Below are positions 25,743-39,051 of a stretch of DNA of 64,000 nt, piece by piece (position 1 is the stretch's first letter; each line of letters begins with the position of its first letter). The translations under genes and the position numbers were made by a program. The stretch covers positions 434,001-498,000 of the forward strand of contig JAJNNX010000038.1 of the NCBI GenBank assembly GCA_023159155.1, in the 5' to 3' direction. Origin of the DNA: Ustulina deusta. Lineage: Eukaryota; Ascomycota; Sordariomycetes; Xylariales; Xylariaceae. A model generated the notes under the pieces. The model did no database searches. It saw nothing but the letters and a program-made list of their open reading frames with translations, and was not told the origin of the DNA.

Positions 25743-28237
25743 GGCCGGGCGGGGGTTTGCGTTCACCGGTAAAGACAGGCAACGAGTGCGGTCCCAGAGG
25801 TCAGGCGGTCGAGGCGAGGCGGGTCGGGTCGGATGGGGTCGAGGGGTTGACAGCGAAGGCTTTGGAGCGGGTATGTCGGGTCTCAAGACAGCGGAGGGCT
25901 TGCTGTGGAAGGACTGGCACGACGCACCATCCGCAGTCGAGGCACTCGCGGGATCGGGCAGAACGAACCAGGTGGACGAGGTCTACGTGCAAGGTGGTCC
26001 AGAGGTGTTTAGGCTGCCTCCATCGAGAAGGGCGTCTGGCGACGGCAGACAATCGCCGGTGGTTGCTGGGACACGCACGGCAAGGGAACTGCCCAGAGCC
26101 ACATGCACAAGAAGTCGTCGTTGGGTCGATGTTCAGCCGGCCTGGAAATCCACAGCCGTTGGAAGTCAGGGCCAGAGACAGCTGCGAAGGGGCGGGGGCG
26201 AAGTGGTGATGTTCGGTCGTGGTGTTGGTCGTGATGTCGTGATTACCTATGTAGGTACCTAGGTGCCAGTAGGTAATGGGCAGTTAGTGCTAGCGTGCTG
26301 GAGGTAAGACGTTGTAGCAGTGTGCGTAAGGTCATTTGAGGTTGCAGCGGCGGTTGCGGAGAAATAGTTGCCAGGATAGGCATGAGTCCACCTGTGACCC
26401 ACCTGAAGCCCACCTACCGCTGTGGTGGTGGCGTATCATGCCTGCGCTAGTGCACCTGTCTATGCGGTTGTACCTACACTATCATGAGGTACTTACTTCG
26501 CGTATTGCTGCCATCGCGTCTCACCATGTACCCAATATTAGACGCTACGCGTATAGGCATTGCATGTATGAGTAAGCTAGCTATGGTAGGTACTAGTAGT
26601 CTATACATGGATTGGCAGTCTGTAGGGAAAGTAAGTAAGTAGGTATGAATTGATGAGATGTATGTATGTTATCTCTTGAGGACATCATGTGCGCATATGA
26701 CCTATCACCCAATAATCGATCCCACCAGGTCACCTCGTCATCAATCTATCTTCAAGAGGGGTTTTTCTTCGATCGGAGGTTATTGCCGGCTTTGAGCCGA
26801 CCTTGAACCGACTGTGCGACTGATAGGTCGGGGATGAGATACACCTCGAAGTCCTTCGGGTCGTTGTGAACAGGTTATCATTCTTTTCTCTTTACATCGA
26901 GACGAGAGTTGCAAACCTAAAGCACCCAAGTAGCCACAAACATGCTACATATGTGTAGGTGCCGTACTACCTATTAGACTATACGTAATAGAGACAGAAT
27001 TGGCTGTGGTGGCGTGCCGACACATGCACCATTGTTGGCAGCGAGTATCGATTACCATGGACATCGTATAGGGTGAATACTACGAGGAGATACATAAGGT
27101 AATGCAAACTACTACTTGGTTAGGTGCTAAATAGCGCATAGAGGAGGTAATATATCCCAAACTTCTTCTTATCTAGTCCGAAGTTATCGAGTACCTAGGG
27201 GAAAAGAAACTTCACACTTCGTCATTTTTCAAAGTCCACCGCATCGGGCATTCTCACTAGTACGCTATTTTAGCTGAATGTCTACCCAAGTCTGTATCGA
27301 GAGACTCGGTAGAGCTTAACCCACCTTGGCTGATACGACTTGCACAATGAACCTCTTCGGAATATATAGGATATTTAGCTCCGTATCTAATTCTTGAGCA
27401 TTTGACCTTGAATGCCAAGAATTCCCATTTATATATAGCCAATGGCGTTCCACCAAGGGGGCGTCACCTGTTAAGGGAGAGGCGTTGGTCTAGTCTCCCC
27501 AGACCTGACGACAACTGGAGTCTAGACCGAGGATTGAAAGAAACCCAAACATTGTATTGCCGGGCACGTTGACCCAATGCCCTCCTTACTGGTAACGCGC
27601 CTGGTGGCCTGAATTCCGACTCCCACGGAATGGTCAGAATACTCTCCAGTACTCCCCAAATAATGAGGGATGGCGACATAAGCTCGCTACCAAACTCGGC
27701 ATTCTGTCATGATATACAGCACAAGTGCCAAAGAAAGGGGCGAAAATGGGACACTAGATACCCGAGGAATTACATGATCCAACACTCATGTGAACATTTA
27801 GCGATCTATGGTAAACCTGGGAAGGTATATATAGATTAGGTGGATAAATCAAAGAAATATTTTTTTACCCGCACTGATCGGTGCTCCCATTCACCATGAG
27901 ATAGAAAAGCAGACACGCTGTTTTTTATTGTACAATCCTACATATCCGTCTAATCGACCAACACCCACACAGTTGGACTATTAAGTCCATGGGCAAACCC
28001 AGTAAGTAACGCCTTTACGTGGACCTGTAGCCGTTGAGGCTACACTATACAACAAGCATAGTAGGTGCTGTTGTGGCCCAGTCCATCCATCTTTATTAAA
28101 AGCACACAACGACCAGAAACACCATGCTTTTCGTCAACCTTGTCCCGTAAACGCCGAAAATATAGATCGTTAGCGACATTATCACGATCGAATGGTGGTC
28201 GGTAAAACGCAATGAGAAAATTCATCATGCAATGCTG
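25743..28237. other. Intergenic region upstream of GID1
   Basis: The first 450 nt are GC-rich leader sequence of the Gid1 gene. The rest is mixed, with TAGGTACCTAGGT near 26250 and no supportable gene on either strand. Confidence 0.5.
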
Positions 28238-29160
28238 TTAAGAGGCGGTGATGGCCATGGGGCCAGGAGAGTCAGCATGGACGCTCGGAGGAATGCTTCG
28301 TGGTTCACCTTCCACATTACTGGTGCTCTTCTCGCTCTTCATCTGGCTGCCATCCTTGTTCTCCTTGTTACTGCTGTCGGCGGAGGCAGTAGATTCTTCG
28401 GTCGACGATTCCGGCTTAGACTTCGGGGGCGCGGTCCAGCGTGGGATCTCCCACAATACGCCGGTGAACGACTTTAATCTGAAGCCACCTTTGCTCCATT
28501 TGCGACAAGGCGTGCCCGACCGGTCAAGTGCGCGAAGGCCAGCATTGATAGCGCCTTGGTTAGCCTTCGGGCCAAGTTTATGATATGCACCCCCCCCGGC
28601 GCGTCCGTTGGGGTCAATGGTACCATCCTCTCTGTGACTGACGTTAGACAAGAACATCGATAAAGATGGGCTCACGCAATATCGACAAGTAAAACAAGTA
28701 CGCGTAAAGGCAGCCAATATAGATAGACGGTAGTAATGATGGTTTGGGACGCTTACAATCTGGCTTTCTTCTTCGGGCCGGGCTTGCCCCTGATTTTGGC
28801 AGTCGGATCGTTGCTGTTCGCTGCCGCAGCATTTCTTTTTACACCCTTCTTCTTGGGGTTGTCTGTAGGAGGGCCCATAGGTGCCTGTGAGGGCGTACCG
28901 CTTGGGGCTGGTGTGCCAGGACTCGATGGAGAGGCATTATCGTCTTGAGAAACTCCGGCGACGGGGATGTCGTTGGGAGGTGCGGGCGAAGAAGCCGAAG
29001 ACTCCTTCGTGGGCGACTCTTCCTTGGTCCAAGATGGGTCGAGGATCTTGCGGAGTCGATCGGATGGTACTCGCAGCGTCACAACAGCGGACGATTTCCC
29101 AGTCGACTTTCGACGGTCCTTCTCCTTGTTGGAAACCGATGACTTGCTGACGGCAGGCAT
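28238..29160 (-). CDS. IES4: INO80 chromatin-remodelling complex subunit Ies4-like
   Basis: Small nuclear subunit of the INO80 nucleosome remodeller; yeast Ies4 is phosphorylated in checkpoint signalling. Exons 28757-29160 and 28238-28631 (125-nt intron) give 265 residues. The N-terminus has VTLRVPSDRLRKILDP after a Lys/Ser-rich segment, then a Pro/Ser-rich disordered region and a basic nuclear-localisation cluster (KKKGVKRN, GKPGPKKKARL). After the intron comes the strongly conserved block DGTIDPNGR...HKLGPKANQGAINAGLRALDR...CRKWSKGGFRLKSFTGV.WEIPRW, followed by an acidic, Ser-rich tail. This is the arrangement I recall for the fungal INO80_Ies4 family. The start is the first ATG; upstream the frame offers only non-ATG codons. 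The domain assignment is from memory and not from a search. Confidence 0.8.
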
Positions 29161-32100
29161 CTTGCACACTTTCGTAGCTGACGATGGGCAAGATGTCAAC
29201 CTTGGGGGTTTTTGAAGGGGTAATAGTGAGAGTTACCGCGTCGAAGAGGAGACGGGACGTGAGTGGTGTTGTTGGCGACGGGATGCAACAGTGGTTTTAT
29301 GCACGATTCGTACAGGAGGGAGAGTCAGTCATAAGAATAGATAGGGATGCTCGGGTAATCCACCGGCTTCTACTCTGCTAAGCACTTGGGGTGATGCTGG
29401 TTGGCGATGGTCAGCCAGACCGGGTTGATGCGGTGTGCGGTGCAATTGGCTGGGCGGTGGGTGCACTGCTGTCTATCCAGTCCGAGACTGACGTCGGGAA
29501 CACTGCGGCAGTGATGTTTGCGCGGCGGTCGGCTGGTACTAGATAGCAGGTGGTGGCGACGTAGGATGCTCTAGTGCCGGCGACCTGAGGCAGATGGGAT
29601 ACGCTCTGCTCTGTGCAGCAGTAGGGCGTTGGCTGTTGGTGGCCACTGGCTGTTGGCTGGTGGTTGGTGGCTAGTGGTTGGTGGTGATGCTGGCGGGCTA
29701 GGGCGATTAATGGATATGCAGGGCAGCGAGGGTATTGTGCAAGTCAATGATGGCGATGTTCATGGTGGTGATGATGATGGTTTAGCAAAGAGAGGGAGGT
29801 GATGATGGATGGGAGAGTGATTTATTATTATGGGGGCGGCCATTGTTGCCCTTTGGTTAAAAGTTTGGGGCTTTGGTCTCATTTTGCTCTCGGTTTGGCG
29901 GCAGCGCACAATAGACGGGATGTGCTCGCTCATGCTTTGGGCTGCTGAAGGAAATTTGTGAGGAGCCAGAGCCAGAGCCAGCCAGGCTGTCTCCGTTGCC
30001 TTCGCGAAAAAGAGTGGTGCATGTGTGTAGGAGGGCGAGATGACAGATCAACCTGGTCCTTGCACCCTGCTTTTCCCAGCTCATTAACCGCAGATGGTCT
30101 AGCGCCGTGGTTTCCGACGTGTTGATTGGCTCGGACTTGTATCGTATCACGTGTGGAGGTACGTATCTCCCGAACCCATCCAAGCCTCTATTCTGCTTAG
30201 CGTGTGATAGGTACGGAGTGCCTACTAACGAGGGAGGTACCTGATTCCCGAGTCTGGTATCAGCTTTGTTCCGGCCTACCTAACCTAACCTATACGAGTA
30301 CATGCAGTCTATTCTCTCTGGTATACGACCTGCTCGGTATGTATTTCCTATTACAAAACCCAACTCATCATCAGCCACGTCTACCTACACCATGTATGTA
30401 GCTATGTGTTCAAGTTCTGTTCCCGCTTGTGACCTGTCTCTCTTGTCTCGATCCGTGGGACCCGCACCTCCAAACAACTCGAACTCCTGACTTATACACT
30501 GCTATCGCCAGACATGGATGCGACCGTACTCTATTTATTCACCACCTTGCCGTTTGCGGAATCCACATCGCCTCAGCCCATGATTGCTTGCACCGCTTCC
30601 TCACTCGGTATCGTGCTGTGTTTTAGACCATTACCCTTTCTAAACATAGTGAATACTGTGATCGATTAGCCCACGCGCTCTTATCCACCACTGATGCTCA
30701 AAGTCGTCCATTGAATGCAGCGTATTCATCACTGTCCCACTGGTGAAAGGAATGGAGTGGAATGTGTTTCCTTAGTGTTCTTGATGCTAAGGAATCAGCG
30801 CTGGACTTCTCTCACCCTAGTGGCAAATAGAGGCACATAGGGTGCAGTAATCCTGTAATGTACACGAGAGGGATCGAAACACCAAGTAGCAAGCACGAAT
30901 CATGACCCCAGCCAACGCCAAATAGTGTTACCTCCGATGATCAGAGCCTCTTGTCGCCATTCTAGACCCGAGCACACTAACCTATGGAGCTATTTCCATC
31001 CACGCCAGCCTCCCAACAGCAGCGCCTCGCGTGGTCAGACATCTCACACCGACTATCTTCATTACCCTTTCTTTCATTTCAATCCATATACCACACAATG
31101 AGTCCATATTCATTCATTCATTCATCCACTGCATCCACTGCTTGATCGGGGCAACTCGCAAGCATGTCGAACCTTGCTCCGTAATGGGACAGTCAAACTT
31201 GAGTCAGGAATGACAGCGACCGATGTGGCCAGGATTCGTAGGACTGCGTCACATCCCGCGTCAGCTCCATCAAGGGGCCGCTGGGGTTCCCAGATACACA
31301 AAAAGAAATCCTGCCGGGAGAAGCTCGAAACAGGATCCCTTGAATAATAATACTACTACCGGCAGTGCTGCACTGATAGCGGAACTTAACTCAAGGCTCG
31401 TAAGCACCAACTCTAATCGTGCCAAGGCTTGAGGACCCCAGCTTCTACTTCGCTGCGATGCATGCTGTTGCCAACAGGCGTCCTGCAACATTGAGTGCGG
31501 GTTCGATTGCCTCCCTAGTTGAACGAATACCTAGAAAGCCCCAGACAGTCGTAGCATCGCAATCGCTAAGCTTAGCCATGGTGCTCCCGGGCTTTCATGA
31601 TGCTTCAGTACCGCTTGATATACATTATTCGTCTCAGCAGTTTCCCCTCGCTACGCGGTGCCGTACGCGGCGTTTCGGAGCTCCGTGATGGCTTCAGTCA
31701 AGTACAGCGGAGAATACCTACAGCGAAGATGCGCGCGGGATATCGGGTACTTGGGGTTGCATCCAGATATTCAGACAGATCTACATGCCTCAGCAGCGAC
31801 ACCAACTCTAACTAACCACCAACAAGAATGTACCCAAGCCTTCCCTCAAGCCTCTGTCGCTCAGGCACCACCTGAAGCCAACAGTATCTCGCGATTCTGT
31901 TAGTGTAGCCTCGACAAAAGGTATTAGTCCAGTCTATTCTAGACTGGCTCATCTAACCATGTTTAGTAACCATGTTTAGTAGATGCTCATCGGGCTCGCT
32001 ATCATCGTTAAGCATATACCTGGCCTTCTAACACCAACTTGACCTAAAGTGAAACTGCTCAAGGCTGGATCTTGAAAATCACTGCTCTACCTACGTCGAC

Positions 32101-33304
32101 ATGCAAACTACGCTCATGATGATCCTCAACTGCCTCTTTTCCCCGGCATGTTTCACCGTAGCGATGGTTCACAACACGCGCATGCATACTTCCAACACGC
32201 AACACAGCATCATCTGCAGTACCTATCTCGGCGAGTAGATTTGACAGCGAGGGAGAACACTGATACTGAAGATGTGGATTACAGACTCCTCGTGACCTGC
32301 CCAGCAGCTAGCTAGCTACATCTCAACCTCGAGGCGTTGTCAAATAAAGTTCCTGGCACGGGAGAAACGTAATCAATGACTGGTGGGATTTCGTTGAGTA
32401 AGACCGAGGAAGAATCCCCTCGGTTAATACGGGATTGAGACAGCGCAACGCTTGAACCTAATGACCCGTCAATTGCATGGGCCAGCGCGTAGCCTCCATA
32501 CAGTCGCTATCGCCCCGTTTGTCCCTGTCAGAAAACTCGACAACGACGACATCTATATCCAAACAAACCTCCCACGCACCTATCTTCGTATGTCTAGACG
32601 ACCGGGTCTAACAGGACAGCTAGCAGTGCCAGATATCCGAAGCCTGTCAACACATCAACGCAAGGCTCTCCTACCCCGAGCCAGTCCTCAAATGCCGTGA
32701 ACAGCTCATCATGGCCAAGTTCTCATCCATGCTCTATGTCATTTCCCCTAAGTACCTAAGTCAACCGTATCAAGGCTTATCCTTCGAAATCTGTGCCGAC
32801 ATCTACTGTTCGCTTCACAGCACTAGTATGAAGATATGTGAGCCGCTGGAACTGTTCAATGAGATTTTTTTTTCTTTCTTTCGCGTGATGCCCTTGACGC
32901 CAGGTCTCGAAATCAACTTGACTGGGACAGCGGGAATCTCGGGTGTGGCTCACCGACCAGCGCAGGAACGTAAATATTAGTTAGTACGACTTGCTCGAAG
33001 TTTTCATTTATTTATCTCGATACCTGCTCAATGGATGGCATGAACGGAATGGTTTCGCTCGCTCTCTCTCTCTCTCTCTTTCGGTGACATGTGACACTAC
33101 CTGCCCACTCTCCTTTACTTTCTATAGATAAGACAACAACGAGCAAGAGCTCTTATTTTTCTCTTTCAATACGCGAAACCCCGTCCCTCCCAAGCCATGC
33201 CAGCTTCGTATCCCATCTAATCGTAGTTCATAGCTCATTCACTTTCCTTCTCTTCTCTTCCCTGTGTACACGCGTTACGAGTCAGCATCATAGTCCTCTC
33301 ATCC
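29161..33304. other. 4.1-kb intergenic region
   Basis: The first 700 nt are G/T-rich with TTGGTGG repeats (29640-29690) and a GAGCCA tandem (29964-29986), probably the leader and promoter of the Ies4 gene. ORFs at 31.2-31.9 kb and 32.4-33 kb are short and not recognisable. A CT dinucleotide run lies at 33060-33078. No gene is supported. Confidence 0.45.
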
Positions 33305-35293
33305 CTACTGCACTCCCGCAACATTCCAAATCTTGACCACCGCGTCACCACCTGCACTCGCGATCCTGTTCTCGCCGACCCAGGTGACGCCATTGACGCC
33401 GTCCTTATGCGCATTCAACACATTGACTCTGGCCCCAGGCTTCGCGAGGCTCCAGACGTAGAGATGTGTATCGAGGGCACCGCTGACGGCTTGGGTGCCC
33501 GCGTCGTTCCATGCAATGCTCGTGACACGGCCGGTGTGCGCGGACCACCGGTCCGTGACAATCTGTAGACCTTCGGTCTTGTAAGCGTATATCTTACCGT
33601 TCTGGTTTCCCGCGGCGAGCAAGGCTCCGTCCTTGGAAAATGCCAGAGCCGAGATCTGTGCAACCGAGTTCTTCACCTCGCCTACTAGTACCAGTTTGTT
33701 GCTTCCATCAGCCTTGTACAGTCGAACGGCGTTGCTGCTCGTGCCGACGGCGACGAATGAGCCGTGCGCTGCGACGGCGGTTGGTTGCGAGTCTGAGATG
33801 TCGAGCTTGCTCTTGAGCTGGCCTTTGACGTAGATTTCAACGCCCGCTATCGTGGCGACGTAAACGCGGCCATCCGCAGACGCGACGCCTTTAGGTTGCG
33901 CCGAAAGCTTCGGGGCTTCGCCAACAAATGTGTTGCTGGAGATATCTATTACGCGTAGCGTGTCGTCCCAACCGACACTGTATGCCTGTCCCGAAGCCGA
34001 CGCAAAGTCGGTAACTTGGTTCGTATGGCACTGACCGTCGACCACCGTGCCTACACCTGAAGCTACATCCCAGATGCAGACTCTGCCGTCGAAGCTTCCG
34101 CTCCACAATGTCTTGCCGTTGCCGCCCAACGCCGTGATGCTCTTGTTGTGCCCTTGGACAGCCTTGATCGGTTTGTCGCCATCCTCCTTCAGGTAGTTGA
34201 GATCTCCGCTGAGACTCAGGCTGATAATCAGCCCATCGCTTCGTCCATGGGGCCAGACAACGCCAACTTGTTGATTATCAACACTGACACCACTATCTCC
34301 ACCGAGCCTCCAGGTCCTCGAGACAGTGCCAGACTCCACGTCCCACATCTTGACTGTTTGATCCGCGCTGGCCGTGACGAATCTTTTCGAGTCACTCGAC
34401 CAGCTGACAGCAAATATGCTTCCCTTGTGCTCGCCCTCACTAATCATTCTGGCATGGTCAAAGCCCTTGGGGCTCTTCTGCTCGTTGAATAAGTACAGCT
34501 GAATCCGTTTATCGGCGCCCACGGTGATCAATTTGCTGCCATCCGGCGAGATGGCGGCGCCAAGAACAAAGCCCTTGTGAAGGCCAGCCGCCTTGGACTG
34601 GAAATGGAGGGGACTTGGAACGTTCCCAAGGAAACACACGGACGTATCATCGCTCACGGTCGCAGCTGAAATGGCGCGGACTGTCCTTTCGGTCGGTCGG
34701 ATGGCGACGGCGTTGATGACTTTGGAATGGCCCGACACTTCTCCGACTCTCCCGCCGGTGATGTTGAAGGCATGTCCGAACTTTTCGCGGCCGTCTCCAA
34801 CCGCTATGACTCGGTCCCCGTCGCTAGCAAATGCGATGTCGTTTATTCGTCCCGAAAATGCCGGCCATTCGTCTGTCATGGAGCATCGATGAGCCAGTGG
34901 GCTTGACACCACACACTTGATCAAGACCTCAACTCACCCTTTTTCCTGATCCCGTCCTTTGTCGAAGCCCATACACGAACTAATCCAGTTACGTCTCCGC
35001 TCGCAATCCTGTATTCAGGGATGATATGAGGCAGCGGCGCGATCCGTGCGACGGTCGTTTGCGCAGTGTGTTCGGTGTACTGGAGACAGTCGGATGGATC
35101 ATCGATGGCGCGCAGGAAGATGGATTTGCCAGACTTGACATCTTTCGAGTCAGCTCCAGGGACAAGATTCCGGCACGGGACGACTCACGGCGTAGGCAAT
35201 CTTCGCACCGGCTGGGTCGGTAGACAGCTGTGTCGGTTGTCCTCGAGTAGTCACCGGGGACGCAGCCAGGGTCTTCTCGATCGTGATCGGCAT
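33305..35293 (-). CDS. AIP1: Actin-interacting protein 1 (WD40, cofilin cofactor)
   Basis: Cytoplasmic WD40 protein that binds F-actin with cofilin and speeds filament disassembly. Exons 35189-35293, 34938-35133 and 33305-34872 (55- and 65-nt introns) give 622 residues, matching yeast and animal Aip1 (about 600-615). The N-terminus (IEKTLAASPVTTRGQPTQLS) and the SGKSIFLRAIDDPSDCLQYTEHT block are diagnostic. Two seven-bladed propellers follow, with repeats such as GSIFAVSWSSDSKRFVTASADQTVKMWD, GRVTSIAWNDAGTQAVSGALDTHLYVW and the terminal GDAVVKIWNV. The first ATG and the conserved N-terminus fix the start. Without the small exons the open frame would lose the first blade. The zinc-knuckle gene ends 813 bp upstream in the same orientation. 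Confidence 0.96.
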
Positions 35294-36106
35294 CTTTGGA
35301 CATGGGCGGGGCGAGAAATAAGAACGAGACGAGTGTTGAAAACAGAAACAACCCCGATTTATAGAGCAACGGGCGCCAATTGTCTGCCTAACCTTCACGG
35401 CCCTGTTCTTCCCACCGTCGGTCGGAATGACGCGGGGCAACTATGTTTGCAACTGCAGGTACCTGCCAACGGGGAATGCGGGGCAGTCAAGAGAGATGCC
35501 CACAGTAGGTACCAGTAGGTAGTCTAGGTGCTTGGAGCCTAAGTTGTGGCTGAAACGAAACACCATGCCATGCCACGCCACGCCACGCCACGCCACACGT
35601 CATGCTCACCCCAATTTTGCATTACCTAATCCTCGCCCCTTGCTAGCTACCCAACCCGTGTTGTTGTAACCAAACGAGTGAGACCCAGTTTGGCATCATG
35701 CATTGCCAGGTCTGTTTCGACACAACCCCTCAAGGAGACAGTTTATAACCCTTTCCTCCGATCGTGGCGTACATTACTTCACTGAGCTATTCCAAAAGTT
35801 CCAAATGCGAGCCCCGTCCCCGTGCACATATGTGTTAGCAAGTGTCATGCCATGATAGCTATGAGGAACTCAGAACTTTTGTGTAATTTTGATGCTACCT
35901 TGGTTGGATCTCTACCATCTTGGGGAGAATAGTAACACGTGTGGCCTAGAGCCGATTGAGAATATCTGCAATGAGGCAGCCCTACCAACCCCCGTAACCA
36001 ACAGAAACCCCCATGGAAATGAGGCAGCGAAAAGCGAACTGCCCGGGGTCTGCTTTCAACCTATTCGCAACCGATGAACAATCGCAGGTCTGGACCATCG
36101 AGATAT
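35294..36106. other. Intergenic region with a YGCCA pentamer tract
   Basis: Contains the AIP1 promoter and the zinc-knuckle gene 3' flank. Tandem TGCCA/CGCCA pentamers lie at 35566-35595, next to GGTACC/TAGG motifs at 35507-35525. No gene is supported. Confidence 0.5.
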
Positions 36107-38111
36107 CTACCAGGCAGCCTTTCCGCCCCATCTGCCGTCATCAACAGCGCCTGAGTTGGCGGCGGCGTCCTTCATCCAATCACTCGAAGCCGGCTCTCCA
36201 GCTTCTTCGTTTCCTACACCCCCGGCTGTAAAACCACCATCGCCAGCATTGCCTGTGTCAAAGTCGTCCGGAGCCACCGTCTCTTTCTTGCAGCGAACCT
36301 TGGTATGACCAAACTCACCACAGTTCTGGCACTGGACGCGGCTGTCTATTATATCATATTAGCAACACCACTTCATAACAGAGAATGCCAAGCCTGTTCA
36401 ACACTTACAATCGCGAGGCTTTGGGCATCCCCGACTGTCGTGACCATACTCGTCACAGTTACGGCATTGGACCTTGGACATGTCCTTGGGTTCGGGGCAC
36501 TCGTTAGACCTGTGACCTTCCTGGTTACAGTTACGGCAGATCATCTTCTTGGGCTCCGTACAATCGCGAGCCGAGTGTCCTTCTTGGCCGCAGTTGAAGC
36601 ATCCTCGCGCGCCGCCGCCGCCGCCGCCTCCCTGAGGGCAGTCTCTCGAGAAATGACCCGCTGTGATGAACCGGTTAGAGTGTCCCATCTTGGTAAATCA
36701 TAGAATTAGCTTACTCTCGCCACATTTGCGACATTCAACGTCAGGCCCTGCGACACGAGGCTCGGGACCTGTTAAACTATTAGTAAATGGTTCACAGGGA
36801 GAGTTTTTGATGTCAGGGACCACTAACAGTCAGCTACTTTGTGTCCGCCCTTGCTATGGCACAACAATTGTTAGTATTCCGCTCATGTGAAACTGGAAGC
36901 AAAATGCAGCTTGAAGGAAACATACCCGCAGTTCTTGCAGGCGAACTTGTCAACACGCTCCTGAGGGCCTAGTCGACGTTAGTCAATGGGCTAGACCGAC
37001 TAGCATCCATGTACTCACAATCACGAATGCGGTGTCCAGGCTCGTTGCAATTGAAACACATAATGGTCACCCGCTCCTTTTCCACCTTCTCGTGTGGGCA
37101 ATTCTTGGAGATATGGCCGAGCTCATTGCAATTGCTGCATTTAGTGAGGCCGCGGTTGACCGGCTCACCAGCATCTTCCAATCGTGATTGATTCTCCTCA
37201 TCATCCTTGGGCCAGAACTCTCGCTCACGAGGACGAGCCGGGTTCTTGTCAAAGCGATAGTTGACCCGGTACTTCTTATCAAGATTGCCCTGGAGATCCA
37301 TGTTGGTCAAGGTAGGCATCATAGCCTGGCTCTCCATGGCAATGAGATACAGTTCAATCTTCTGAGTACGGAAAGCGGTCTCTAGCTCGATATAGGTTGT
37401 GTCGGGGCATGCCTTGACGTATTGTTGGATAGCTTCTTTGACATCGTCCAGGTCGTTCTCTTGAACTCCCTCAATGAGCTTGCTCCACGCAGCCTCGGCA
37501 TGGACCTCCTCGACATGAGAACGGTCGATTTTTCGTGGATTCTTGCACTCGACAATAGTATGGCCTGGTTGCGTTCATCTCTTAGCGAGGACCATACAAG
37601 GAAACGCATACAACAGTACTTACCCTCCTGCTGACAGTTTCTGCACACCTCGGCAGGCTTCGTAGGGCAGTCTTTGGCCATATGACCTTCCTCGTGGCAA
37701 TGGTGGCACTCTCCAGTAAACTCGCGAGGGGGTGCGGTAGGACAGTCCCGAACCATGTGTCCTTCCTCGTTGCAGTGTCGGCATTTTTGAACACGAGGGT
37801 TGGGGCAGTCGGCCTTGTTGTGACTTGCGAATGAGATGAGCATGATACCATTCGTTTGAATATTCGTAGTTGACTTACCCTTCCTGGCCACAGTTGTAGC
37901 AGGCACCGCCGCCATCTCCACCTGTAGCACCATCACCGCCAGCGGGTGAATCAAAGCCATTCATGCCACCTTCGTCAAAGGACGTGGTGGCTCCTCCACC
38001 ATGACCATCGGCATTGTCGTTCCAAGTGTCATTGGCGGGCGCATCCTTCCACTGGGGGGCTGTGGAGTTGCTGGGTCCATCCCAGCTGGTGGCGGGGGCC
38101 CATCCAGACAT
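36107..38111 (-). CDS. Protein with twelve CCHC zinc knuckles (Gis2/CNBP-like, extended)
   Basis: Probable single-stranded nucleic-acid-binding protein related to Gis2/CNBP, which act in mRNA translation and stress granules. Exons 37879-38111, 37624-37823, 37019-37564, 36926-36968, 36828-36853, 36715-36768, 36409-36660 and 36107-36345 give 530 residues, all in phase. A Gly/Asp/Trp-rich N-terminus (1-70) leads to four knuckles (the first at 71-84). A roughly 130-residue helical linker without knuckles follows, then eight more at 287-300, 314-327, 337-350, 362-375, 388-401, 409-422, 433-446 and 457-470. Each fits CxxCxxxGHxxxxC with all metal ligands present. The C-terminal tail is Gly/Ala-rich, ending GGKAAW. 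Yeast Gis2 has seven knuckles and about 150 residues, so this is much larger. Three exons are only 26-54 nt. Confidence 0.92.
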
Positions 38112-38135
38112 CCTGAGCGGTGATTTGCCGGATAG

Positions 38136-38372
38136 CTGTTTAGGTGGTTAGTATGGCTGGCTATGAGTTTGAGAAGGTGGTGTATTGGTATTGAGGAAGG
38201 AATAGTTTGAGCGTTGGGCTGGAATACGGCCGCGTGGTCAAACTTCAGGTGGCATGAAGGAAAGGAGTTAGCGTATGGTGTAAAGACGAGATTTTGATGC
38301 GATGGTGTTAGTAGGCAGTATGAGTATGAAGTCGCGATCGAAAAACAAAAACAGCCACTCGATTAAGCTTAC
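38136..38372 (-). other. Probable 5'-UTR intron of the zinc-knuckle gene
   Basis: On the minus strand a GTAAGC donor (from 38372) and an ACTAAC branch site with a CTAAACAG acceptor (ending 38136) bracket 237 nt lying 25 nt before the ATG. The signals match the coding introns of this gene, so a leader intron is likely. Confidence 0.55.
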
Positions 38373-39051
38373 CAGGACTGTTTCCTCGGAAGTTAGAGAT
38401 GGCTGCGGTCGCTCGAGCGAGTCGAATTCTAGGATGGTGAGTGACGAGGAGACTAGGAGAAAGCTGCGAGTGAAATAGGACAACCTTCTCTCCTAATGGA
38501 AAGACAACGCCGGGATGCCCTGGGCTTGTGCGAGATTGTGGTGGACGGCAGACTAGAGCAAGTATCGATATGGACTGGCACCTACCTAGTAACGTTGAGG
38601 GGGAGGGACGGGTTGGCGAGGTGGAGGGGAGGGAGGGCAATGCTGACGAGGCTGAGTGCAGGAATCGACAGGTAGCTAGTCTTAGTAGTGGTTGGTGTCG
38701 TCAAGGGTTGAGTCTGATGTTTACCTGGAGCCGATGGCTGGCACGAACACACCAAGGAAACAGGAGATGGCTTACCGTACCTAAGTGAAGGATGAGGATT
38801 CTGTATGGCCGACGAACCGATTTGCAGTTTGCAATTTTCCCTCGAAGGTAGTGAGGTGAAAATAGAACGCCTAGGACGGCTCTCTTAGAGATAGTAGAAG
38901 GTGTTGGGAAGAAAGAGACCCCGACTCGAGTGTGTGTGGGGAGGAAGAGGGCGTTGGCACTTGGAGGGTGCTGAGGTTGAAACAACTGCACGTAGGTGGG
39001 TGAGTACATATGTACCTATGGGTTGTTGGGAGAGATGCCTACCTTTAAGTA

